Source of the DNA: Actimicrobium sp034313845
GTDB taxonomy: Bacteria > Pseudomonadota > Gammaproteobacteria > Burkholderiales > Burkholderiaceae_D
Direction: 5' to 3' (one strand)
DNA: 64,000 bases
Assembly: GCF_034313845.1 (NCBI RefSeq)
Contig: NZ_JAVIWN010000004.1
Made by a program: the position numbers and the translations under genes. Numbering within the stretch: the stretch's first letter is position 1; the number at the start of each line of letters is the position of its first letter. Below, one piece after another: positions 57,555 to 64,000 of the stretch. The notes below the pieces were generated by a model that was not told where the DNA came from, ran no database searches, and worked only from the letters and a program-made list of their open reading frames with translations.

Positions 57555-58451
57555 ATGAAAACAACAGCAACTGAAACCGCAACGGTCGCGCCAGGCAACG
57601 CTCTGGCCCTCGGTTTTACCGGCACCCTCGGCAATATCGATTCCTATATCTCGGCAGTCAATCGTTTGCCAATGCTCACGCACGAAGAAGAAATGTCGCT
57701 GGCACGCCGCCTGCGAGACCAGAACGATCTGGGTGCAGCCCAAGGCATGGTGCTATCGCACTTGCGTCTGGTGGTTTCGATTGCGCGCGGCTACCTCGGT
57801 TACGGCTTGCCACATGCTGACCTTATTCAGGAAGGTAACATCGGCTTGATGAAAGCCGTCAAACGGTTTGATCCTGATCAAGGTGTGCGATTAGTCTCGT
57901 ACGCAATGCACTGGATCAAGGCTGAAATGCACGAGTACATCCTGAAGAACTGGCGCCTGGTCAAAGTCGCCACGACAAAGGCGCAGCGCAAATTATTTTT
58001 CAATTTGCGCAGTCACAAGACAGGTCTTGATTCGATGACACCAGCGCAGGTCGAGGCATTGGCTCAGACGCTCAACGTCAAGCGCGAAGAAGTCATCGAG
58101 ATGGAAACCCGTTTATCAGGCCGGGACATCGCGCTGGAAGCGCCAACGGATGACGAAGATGACAAGTTCGCACCGATCGCCTATCTGTCTTCTGACCGCA
58201 ATGAACCAACCAACGTGCTGGAAGCGCAGCAATATGACCGGCTACAAAGTGATGGCTTGTCGCAAGCACTGAACAAGCTCGATGAACGCTCGCGTCGTAT
58301 TGTCGAAGCAAGATGGCTCGCCAATGACGATGGTTCAGGTGCGACGCTGCATGAGCTTGCCAAGGAGTTTGGCGTATCGGCCGAGCGGATTCGTCAGATC
58401 GAAGCCGTTGCATTGAAGAAGATGAAAGGCACGCTGGCCGCCTTCGCGTAA
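57555..58451 (+). CDS. rpoH: RNA polymerase sigma factor RpoH (sigma-32)
   Basis: The 298-residue heat-shock sigma factor has region 1.2/2 (about 30-145, with the -10-reading segment YAMHWIKAEMHEYILKNW in region 2.4), the RpoH box QRKLFFNLR (about 143-151) which is diagnostic, and region 4 (about 230-290, LHELAKEFGVSAERIRQIEA) for -35 recognition. AAGGAGA lies eight bases before the ATG. It carries a CIRCE element in its promoter region, so it should respond to HrcA as well as to the usual turnover control. A bidirectional terminator follows. Confidence 0.97.
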   Translation: MKTTATETATVAPGNALALGFTGTLGNIDSYISAVNRLPMLTHEEEMSLARRLRDQNDLGAAQGMVLSHLRLVVSIARGYLGYGLPHADLIQEGNIGLMKAVKRFDPDQGVRLVSYAMHWIKAEMHEYILKNWRLVKVATTKAQRKLFFNLRSHKTGLDSMTPAQVEALAQTLNVKREEVIEMETRLSGRDIALEAPTDDEDDKFAPIAYLSSDRNEPTNVLEAQQYDRLQSDGLSQALNKLDERSRRIVEARWLANDDGSGATLHELAKEFGVSAERIRQIEAVALKKMKGTLAAFA

Positions 58452-58467
58452 AGCAGGCTTGTCCAGT

Positions 58468-58500
58468 AAAAAAGGGCGCTTTTGGAAGCGCCCTTTTTTT
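58468..58500. terminator. Bidirectional intrinsic terminator between rpoH and the SCO gene
   Basis: AAAAAAGGGCGCTT and AAGCGCCCTTTTTTT form a strong stem with a TTGG loop. The A-run on one side and the T-run on the other allow it to end both convergent transcripts. Confidence 0.93.
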
Positions 58501-59122
58501 ATGATTGGTCCAATAGCAGCTTGATATCATGCGCAATCGGTGCCGCACCCTGACCGTGCTTGACGAATAACCGCACCCGGCCTTGCGGATCAAAGACGTA
58601 GCTGCCCGCCGTATGATCAATGGTGTAACTACCGGCAGATTTACCGTCGACTTTTTGATAAAAGATCTTGAATTCCTTCGCTACGGCAGCGGTTGCCGCC
58701 ATGTCTCCGTACAGGCCGAGGAAACGAGGATCAAAAGCAGGTACGTACTTGGACAGCAACTCTGCAGTGTCGCGTTCAGGATCGAGCGTCACGAACAACA
58801 CCTGAACCTTGTCGGCTTGCGGACCCAGTTCTTTCATCACGGCAGCCATTTCAGCCATCGTGGTCGGACAAACGTCCGGGCACTGCGTATAACCAAAAAA
58901 TATCAGGACGGCCTTGCCCTTGAAATCAGCCAGCGTGCGTGGCTTGCCATTGTGATCGGTCAACGCAAAATCTTTCGCGTATTGCAAACCGGTCACATCG
59001 GTATTCTTGAACTGGCTATCAACCGGTGAAAATTTCATGTCCCCGACACTGGACTGCTTTTGTTCGCAACCGGCGAGGACGGTCAGGGAAAGGAGTAGCA
59101 GAAGACTAGGAATCAGGCGCAT
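58499..59122 (-). CDS. SCO-family copper chaperone (SCO1/SenC)
   Basis: The 207-residue lipoprotein has lipobox LAGC (about residues 16-19) and a thioredoxin fold with the copper ligands CPDVC in GYTQCPDVCPTTM (about 84-88) and His in YTIDHTAG (about 172). SCO proteins deliver copper to the CuA site of cytochrome c oxidase. It is the last gene of the cytochrome oxidase assembly operon. The start could also be an in-frame TTG nine bases upstream that overlaps the ctaB stop. Confidence 0.92.
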   Translation of the reverse strand: MRLIPSLLLLLSLTVLAGCEQKQSSVGDMKFSPVDSQFKNTDVTGLQYAKDFALTDHNGKPRTLADFKGKAVLIFFGYTQCPDVCPTTMAEMAAVMKELGPQADKVQVLFVTLDPERDTAELLSKYVPAFDPRFLGLYGDMAATAAVAKEFKIFYQKVDGKSAGSYTIDHTAGSYVFDPQGRVRLFVKHGQGAAPIAHDIKLLLDQS

Positions 59123-59127
59123 GAGGT

Positions 59128-60015
59128 TCAAATCTTATAGTAGTGATCGACTAGCAACGCGGCAAACAGCAATCCGAGGTACAGAATCGAATAGGCAAAC
59201 ATCTTGCGGGAAACCTGGTCCGTGTAATGTTTGTAGACCTGCCAGGCGTACCACATAAAAACAATGTCCAGCAAAATCACGCTGACCAGATAGATCAGAC
59301 CACTCATGTTCACCGCGTACGGCAGGAAAGTGGTTGCGACCAATGCAATTGTGTACAACCAGATATGGAACTGCGTGAATACCATCCCGTGGGTAATCGG
59401 CAGCATCGGCAAACCGGACTTGGCATAGTCATCGCGCCGATACAATGCCAGCGACCAGAAATGCGGTGGGGTCCAGATGAAGATAATCAGCACCAGAATC
59501 CAGGCCTGCATCGGCACATCATTGGCGATCGCGGCCCAACCGAGGGCCGGTGGCATGGCGCCGGCCAAGCCGCCGATGACGATGTTCTGCGGGGTCGCGG
59601 GCTTGAGGATAATCGTATAAATAATCGCGTAACCGACGAAGGTGGCGAAGGTCAGCCACATGGTCAGCGGATTGACGAAGTAGTACAGCGTCCAGGTGCC
59701 GGCACCGCCGATCACGCCGGAAAAAACCAGTGTTTGCGGCACCGTAATGTCACCACGCGCCATCGGTCGCCGTGCGGTACGCGCCATGCGTGCGTCGATC
59801 TCTCGCTCAACGAGGCAGTTGACCGCGAAGGCAGCGCCGGCCAGCAACCAGATACCAATCGTCGCAGGCAAAGCGATGCGCCAGTCAGGTAGCTCCGGCG
59901 TCGCGAGAAACATGCCGATGACGGCGCAAAATACCGCCAACTGCGTTACTCGTGGTTTGGTCAGCGCCCAGTACTGGGAAAATCGGTTTGGCGTAGAAGA
60001 AGTCAGCGTGGTCAT
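59128..60015 (-). CDS. ctaB: Protoheme IX farnesyltransferase (heme O synthase) CtaB/CyoE
   Basis: The 295-residue UbiA-type prenyltransferase has about nine membrane helices and the first Asp-rich region NCLVEREIDARMARTARRP (about residues 65-83). It adds a farnesyl group to heme B to make heme O, the step before CtaA. It lies 23 bases after ctaA on the same strand and is followed directly by the SCO gene. Confidence 0.95.
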   Translation of the reverse strand: MTTLTSSTPNRFSQYWALTKPRVTQLAVFCAVIGMFLATPELPDWRIALPATIGIWLLAGAAFAVNCLVEREIDARMARTARRPMARGDITVPQTLVFSGVIGGAGTWTLYYFVNPLTMWLTFATFVGYAIIYTIILKPATPQNIVIGGLAGAMPPALGWAAIANDVPMQAWILVLIIFIWTPPHFWSLALYRRDDYAKSGLPMLPITHGMVFTQFHIWLYTIALVATTFLPYAVNMSGLIYLVSVILLDIVFMWYAWQVYKHYTDQVSRKMFAYSILYLGLLFAALLVDHYYKI

Positions 60016-60038
60016 TCAGCGAGAGTCTGGGGGAATTG

Positions 60039-61151
60039 TCAGGACGCCGACGGCGTGCGAGTGGCAAAAGCTGGCGCGCCTTGATGCGCCAGTCGGATTT
60101 TGTAGTTTAACATGGTCACTAACAGCACCAGTAATGCCGCGCCCGCATTGTGCATGACAGCGATCGCCAACGGCCAGTTGAAATAGACGGTAGCCAGCCC
60201 GGTGCACAGTTGCAAGGCCAGCGCTGCCAGCACTGCCCGTCCTATCGTCTGCAACCCGTCAATCCGTGATGCGCGCCAGGCAACCCAGCCAAGCACCGCA
60301 AACACCACGAAGGCAAAGCTGCGATGGACGAAATGAATCGCTGTCAGCGCCGGAAATGGCAGGAACTCCCCATCGACCGTCATGCCCAGTTTACGCCACA
60401 GCGCAAAGCCGTTTTCGAAATCCATGTCAGGCCACCAGTGCCCATGACACAGTGGAAACTCGGTACACGCCAGCGCCGCATAATTGGTACTGACCCACCC
60501 ACCAAGTGCCAATTGCACCAGCAACAGTGCTGAGGCAACCAGCACCGGTAACCGCAGGCTGGACGCCTGCATGGCGACCGGAGGGTGAGCACGCTGGCGG
60601 GCATTGAGCCAGGTCAGCATCGACAACAGCCCGAGCCCGAGTAACAGATGTCCTGTGACGATGATCGGTTGCAGCTTCATCGTCACCGTAAAAGCGCCGA
60701 ATGCGCCCTGCATGCAAACGAACAGAAACAGCAGCGTCGGCATCGTCGGTGAGAACCGCTGGTCGCTGCGCGCCGACTTCAGCCAGCGGATCCACGCAAT
60801 CATCATCAGCGACACGATCAGGACACCGACACCCATGGCCAGGTAACGATGCGTCATTTCGATCCAGGCTTTGAAAATTGTTACCGGACCGTCCGGCATG
60901 GCGGTCTGTGCCGCGCTGATCATGGCATGGGCCTGCAGCGGATTGGCGTGCCCGTAGCATCCGGGCCAGTCAGGGCAACCCAGTCCGGAGTCAGTCAGGC
61001 GCGTAAATCCGCCAAAAATGATCAGGTCGAAAGTCAGGAACAGTGTGACCCATGACAGCTTGCGGTATTTATCGGCATCGGCCGACACCCAGACAATTGA
61101 CAGCGGCAACAGTGCTGCCAGTACACCCATGATGGCTAGTTGAATCAGCAT
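60039..61151 (-). CDS. ctaA: Heme A synthase CtaA (COX15 type)
   Basis: The 370-residue membrane protein has about eight helices. GGFTRLTDSGLGCPDWPGCYG (split, about residues 46-66) and EMTHRYLAMGVG with its conserved Glu-x2-His are present, as are later His residues in the second half (FVHRSFAF, VMHNAGA). It converts heme O to heme A for the aa3-type oxidase. It lies between the thioredoxin-like gene and ctaB in the same operon. Confidence 0.94.
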   Translation of the reverse strand: MLIQLAIMGVLAALLPLSIVWVSADADKYRKLSWVTLFLTFDLIIFGGFTRLTDSGLGCPDWPGCYGHANPLQAHAMISAAQTAMPDGPVTIFKAWIEMTHRYLAMGVGVLIVSLMMIAWIRWLKSARSDQRFSPTMPTLLFLFVCMQGAFGAFTVTMKLQPIIVTGHLLLGLGLLSMLTWLNARQRAHPPVAMQASSLRLPVLVASALLLVQLALGGWVSTNYAALACTEFPLCHGHWWPDMDFENGFALWRKLGMTVDGEFLPFPALTAIHFVHRSFAFVVFAVLGWVAWRASRIDGLQTIGRAVLAALALQLCTGLATVYFNWPLAIAVMHNAGAALLVLLVTMLNYKIRLAHQGAPAFATRTPSAS

Positions 61152-61157
61152 CGCCCG

Positions 61158-61784
61158 TTATCCTATACTGGAAGCTTTGAGCAACTTGCCAAGATCTTTC
61201 TTGATCAGGTTGGGATCACGATCTTTCGGAAAGCGCATCATCAACCGGCCAAGCGGGTCGATCAGGTAAATGTGATCGGCGGCCGTGGCACCGGTTTCTG
61301 CTGGCAGCCACCTGGTCACGGCATCAGCCCGCGATCGCAGCATGACTGTGCCGTCGAACTCACGAATCAATAGCGTTTCCAGTGGCACCTTGTCGGTAAT
61401 CAGCCAGACGCGTTCAATCCGGTCGCGCTCGCGCCCTTGCGCCACTCTCAGTTGGCGGATGTCATAGAGTTTCTTGCTGCAAGCGTCGGCACAAGCGCCA
61501 CCATCCACCGTCAGCATGATCCACTTCCCCTCAAGCGCTTTCAGCTCCATCGGTGTGCCATCCAGCGTCGTGGTGTTCAGATCGGCCGGAATCGGATGTG
61601 TCACGTAATCGATGAAGTCACCATAGTTGGTGCGTGCCTGAGGCTTGATCACGTAATACGTGAAATACGACGCGACCAGCGGGAAGGCGCAGACCCCGAT
61701 GATGGCGAACAGTTTCCAGCGGCCCGATGCTTGACGATTGATGGGTGGCACGGCAGGGGTGGGGGTTTGGTCAGTCTGGTTCAC
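61158..61784 (-). CDS. SCO1-like thioredoxin-fold membrane protein linked to cytochrome oxidase
   Basis: The 208-residue protein has one N-terminal membrane helix (about 27-47) and a periplasmic thioredoxin-like domain. It carries CADAC (about residues 97-101) in the position of the SCO CxxxC, and a later His in ADHIYLIDPLGR (about 171) in the position of the third copper ligand. So although it is usually left unnamed, all three SCO-type copper ligands are present. It overlaps SURF1 by 14 bases and precedes ctaA, which supports a role in oxidase metallation or redox control of its thiols. Confidence 0.75.
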   Translation of the reverse strand: MNQTDQTPTPAVPPINRQASGRWKLFAIIGVCAFPLVASYFTYYVIKPQARTNYGDFIDYVTHPIPADLNTTTLDGTPMELKALEGKWIMLTVDGGACADACSKKLYDIRQLRVAQGRERDRIERVWLITDKVPLETLLIREFDGTVMLRSRADAVTRWLPAETGATAADHIYLIDPLGRLMMRFPKDRDPNLIKKDLGKLLKASSIG

Positions 61785-62493
61785 GTCTGAATCCTGTCAG
61801 TACAAAAAAAAGAAAAGCCATCACAGCCAGTGCATACCACTGGAATGCATAACCGCGATGCATGTCGATACCATTTGACGGTTTTGGCCAGTCACGGATG
61901 AGGCCATCTTGCGCAACGTCGGGCGTAGTCGCCTGCTCGATCAATATCGGTTGCATGGCCAGATTCGATGCCCTGGCCAAATCACTTATCTCGAGGTTCT
62001 GTAATAGCGCGCCGGGCTTGAGTTCAGCCGCACTGCCCAACTGCATCACGCGACCGGCATGGAGACGCGCGGTACCACTGATCTCAAGCTCGCCGGTCGG
62101 GGTCTGGTAAGGCAGCATTATGGCCCGATTTGCCTTGTTGAGCCCGATCCAGCCACGCTCAACCAGCACATGCGTGGTGCTGCCTGCGATCCGAAATGGC
62201 ATCACGACATAGAACCCGGGACGACCATCTTGCGGCCGATTATCGAGATAGACCGGCCAGTCACTGACGAACTGACCGCGCACGCTGACGCGGCGGTATT
62301 CAAGCTCGTCGGCCTGCACTGGCAACGTGCCGAGAGTGATCACCGGAGCCAAGGCACGGGCCGTCAGCTGCGTCTCGATGGACTGCTTTTCAGCGGCGCG
62401 ACGGGTTTGCCATTGGGCGAGGACGACACCTAGCAACACGAGCAACGCGGCAGCGACAAAGGGAATTAAGCGGAAGTGGAATCGGATTCGCAT
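61771..62493 (-). CDS. SURF1-family cytochrome oxidase assembly protein
   Basis: The 240-residue protein has two membrane helices at its ends (about 8-26 and 214-233) with a periplasmic domain between. The sequence LAQWQTRRAAEKQ, YLDNRPQDGRPGFYVVMPFRI and VERGWIGLN is typical of SURF1. It helps insert heme A into subunit I of cytochrome c oxidase. I chose the ATG at 62493; the frame also allows a TTG at 62502. It is divergent from the twin-TM gene. Confidence 0.92.
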   Translation of the reverse strand: MRIRFHFRLIPFVAAALLVLLGVVLAQWQTRRAAEKQSIETQLTARALAPVITLGTLPVQADELEYRRVSVRGQFVSDWPVYLDNRPQDGRPGFYVVMPFRIAGSTTHVLVERGWIGLNKANRAIMLPYQTPTGELEISGTARLHAGRVMQLGSAAELKPGALLQNLEISDLARASNLAMQPILIEQATTPDVAQDGLIRDWPKPSNGIDMHRGYAFQWYALAVMAFLFFVLTGFRREPD

Positions 62494-62586
62494 TACAATC
62501 AATTTTTAACACAGGCCACTATTTGGTGCTCTGCATGCGTTTTTGCGCAGTCGGAAGCGGGTACCGGAACGGCACGATTGCATTCC

Positions 62587-62787
62587 ATGAAAATTCTCAT
62601 CGCCATTGGCTTCATCCTCATCATCGGCAGCCTCGGCTCGGCATTCGTATTCCTGATGAAGGACAAGGGCAAAACTAACCGAACCGTTTATGCACTGGCA
62701 ATGCGGGTCGGATTTTCGATCGCCATGTTTGTCTTGCTACTGGTCTCTTACAAACTGGGTTGGATACAGCCTACCGGAATTCACTGA
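62587..62787 (+). CDS. Twin transmembrane protein (DUF2909)
   Basis: The 66-residue protein has two membrane helices (about 3-23 and 37-57) separated by a basic loop with KDKGKTNR. It matches DUF2909, small proteins encoded within cytochrome oxidase clusters of betaproteobacteria. Here it lies in the opposite orientation between SURF1 and ctaE. Its function is unknown; a role in oxidase assembly is likely from context alone. The ATG at 62587 fixes the short form; a longer upstream frame is not supported. Confidence 0.85.
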   Translation: MKILIAIGFILIIGSLGSAFVFLMKDKGKTNRTVYALAMRVGFSIAMFVLLLVSYKLGWIQPTGIH

Positions 62788-62810
62788 TACTTGCCGGCTT
62801 GCGCCATCCG

Positions 62811-62842
62811 TAAAAAAGCCGCACCGAGGTGCGGCTTTTTTA
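62811..62842. terminator. Bidirectional intrinsic terminator between the twin-TM gene and ctaE
   Basis: AAAAAAGCCGCAC and GTGCGGCTTTTTT pair around a CGAG tetraloop. A- and T-runs on both sides serve both convergent genes. Confidence 0.92.
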
Positions 62843-62867
62843 CGGCCGGGAAATATCGGCAATGGCG

Positions 62868-63728
62868 TTACAGCCAGTACACCACGACATACAAGCCGAG
62901 CCAGACCACGTCGACAAAGTGCCAGTACCACGCTGCACCTTCAAAGCCAAAATGCTGGTCGGCAGTGAAGTGTCCTTTGAGCACACGATACAGGATCACG
63001 GACAGCATGATCGCGCCGAGCGTTACGTGAAAACCATGGAAGCCGGTCAGCATGAAGAACGTCGAACCGTAAATGCCGGACGTCAGTTTCAGGTTCAGTT
63101 CCGAATACGCATGCATGTATTCATAAACCTGAAAACCCATGAATACGGCACCCAGCATGATTGTTGCGAACAACCACGCAGCAGTTTGCATGCGATGGCC
63201 GAGGCGAATCGCGTGATGCGACAAGGTCAGCGTCACACCGGATGTGAGCAGCAGTGCCGTGTTAATTGTCGGGATCGGGAATGGGCCCATGGTAGTGAAC
63301 GACTCAACGGTACCCGCCGGGCCGATACTGCCCCATTGCCCTGCAAAGTCAGGCCACAGCACTTTATGGTCCAGATCGGACAACCAGGGCATCGTTATGC
63401 TGCGGGCATAAAACAGCGCGCCAAAAAAGCCGGCAAAAAACATCACCTCGGAAAAAATAAACCAGGCCATGCTCCAGCGATAAGACACGTCAATTCGCGC
63501 GCTGTATTTGCCGCCCTCGGATTCGGCGATCGCATCACCAAACCATTTGTACAGCACGACTATTACAGAGAGCAACCCGATCATGTTGACCGGCATGCCC
63601 CAGGAAGTCCCGTTGACCCAGCCGGAAGCACCGAGCATGGTCACCAGCAACGCGGCACCTGCCATCACGGGCCATGCGGAAGGACCCGGTATGAAATAAC
63701 TTGACGCGCCAGCTTGTTGAGCACTCAT
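62868..63728 (-). CDS. ctaE: Cytochrome c oxidase subunit III
   Basis: The 286-residue membrane protein has seven helices and the subunit III sequences FIFSEVMFFAGFFGALFY (about residues 90-107), LLLTSGVTLTLSHHA and STFFMLTGFHGFHVTLGA near the C-terminus, with the conserved Glu in SEVMFF. It stabilises the aa3-type oxidase core encoded by subunits I and II, which should lie beyond the right edge. It is followed by the assembly genes in the same direction after the inverted twin-TM gene. Confidence 0.95.
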   Translation of the reverse strand: MSAQQAGASSYFIPGPSAWPVMAGAALLVTMLGASGWVNGTSWGMPVNMIGLLSVIVVLYKWFGDAIAESEGGKYSARIDVSYRWSMAWFIFSEVMFFAGFFGALFYARSITMPWLSDLDHKVLWPDFAGQWGSIGPAGTVESFTTMGPFPIPTINTALLLTSGVTLTLSHHAIRLGHRMQTAAWLFATIMLGAVFMGFQVYEYMHAYSELNLKLTSGIYGSTFFMLTGFHGFHVTLGAIMLSVILYRVLKGHFTADQHFGFEGAAWYWHFVDVVWLGLYVVVYWL

Positions 63729-63748
63729 TCACATCTCCTGAACCAAAT

Positions 63749-63973
63749 TTAAATTATGACTTTTGACAGCACTATTTTGACGATGATGATCAATACCGTG
63801 ATCAGGATCAGCGCACCAAGTACGCCGGCGATGACCACGTGAACCGGATTGAAGTTCTCGCCGTCATTGACGGATTGCTTGCCTTTACCTAACCCGATAA
63901 AAGACCAGAATACGGCTTTCATCGTGCCAAAAAATGAGATTTTTTTGTTTGCTGCTTTATTCTTGTCCTGCAT
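63749..63973 (-). CDS. DUF2970 family membrane protein
   Basis: The 74-residue protein has a basic N-terminus, a short amphipathic stretch (MKAVFWSFIGLGK, about residues 18-30) and one membrane helix (about 46-70). It matches DUF2970, found next to ctaG and ctaE in cytochrome oxidase clusters of betaproteobacteria. It lies 20 bases before ctaE in transcription order. Function is unknown. The 27 bases beyond its start, to the window edge, are too short to assign to the next gene. Confidence 0.85.
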   Translation of the reverse strand: MQDKNKAANKKISFFGTMKAVFWSFIGLGKGKQSVNDGENFNPVHVVIAGVLGALILITVLIIIVKIVLSKVII

Positions 63974-64000
63974 GTCACCGACCGCCTTCCTAATTGCTTG

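Noticed and set aside
63974..64000. End of a ctaG gene at the right edge
   Set aside because: ctaG is the expected neighbour, but 27 bases are too few to support a coding call.

Overview
The window looks like chromosomal DNA of a betaproteobacterium of the order Burkholderiales, most likely the family Oxalobacteraceae; the genus cannot be settled from sequence reading alone. The basis is high overall GC, and several gene neighbourhoods typical of that group: dusB-fis-purH-ruvC-ruvA-ruvB, mutM-TPR-lolB-ispE-tRNA-Gln-prs-rplY-pth-ychF, rsmD/ftsY-ftsE-ftsX-rpoH, and a cytochrome c oxidase assembly block (ctaE, SURF1, ctaA, ctaB, SCO).

Layout. 1-3.9 kb: an AT-richer Toprim-like orphan, then small housekeeping or metabolic genes ending in nikR. 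3.9-15 kb: a metal and outer-membrane transport region with three TonB-dependent receptors, a DUF2946 protein, a PepSY membrane protein, and a NarL-type two-component system; a near-canonical NikR box lies between two of the receptors. 15-22 kb: accessory genes, namely a large ankyrin-repeat protein with an unrecognised C-terminal half, an orphan GspB/GspA pair, a Stealth-type phosphotransferase, and a poly(3-hydroxybutyrate) depolymerase remnant beside tRNA-Gly(CCC). 22-32.5 kb: trmB, then two divergent catabolic operons. One carries a branched-chain-amino-acid-type ABC importer, an alpha/beta hydrolase and an MhpD-like hydratase; the other carries a GntR regulator, an aldehyde dehydrogenase and a second hydrolase that lacks the nucleophilic serine. 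32.5-38.6 kb: the ruv/purH/fis/dusB block, with a BrnT-BrnA toxin-antitoxin pair and REP-like palindromes between ruvC and ruvA. 38.7-53.8 kb: rapZ, mutY, a dynamin-like GTPase, mutM, outer-membrane lipoprotein maturation, prs-rplY-pth, ychF, a diguanylate cyclase, ferredoxin and coaD. 53.8-64 kb: rsmD, ftsY-ftsE-ftsX, rpoH and the heme A and cytochrome oxidase assembly genes.

Main points for a second look: ftsY is out of frame at an A8 run seven codons into its expected start; rpoH carries a perfect CIRCE element just downstream of a good sigma-70 promoter; a NikR-type operator precedes a TonB receptor next to nikR; brnTA interrupts the ruv operon, apparently with a leaderless toxin transcript; one catabolic alpha/beta hydrolase has Gly in place of the catalytic Ser; the ankyrin protein has about 440 residues with no recognised domain; and a family of 27-bp palindromes recurs five times. 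I did not find a CRISPR array, an intact insertion sequence, a prophage or an obviously new multi-gene defence system. The nearest candidate for the latter is the Toprim-like gene at the left edge, whose partner would lie outside the window.
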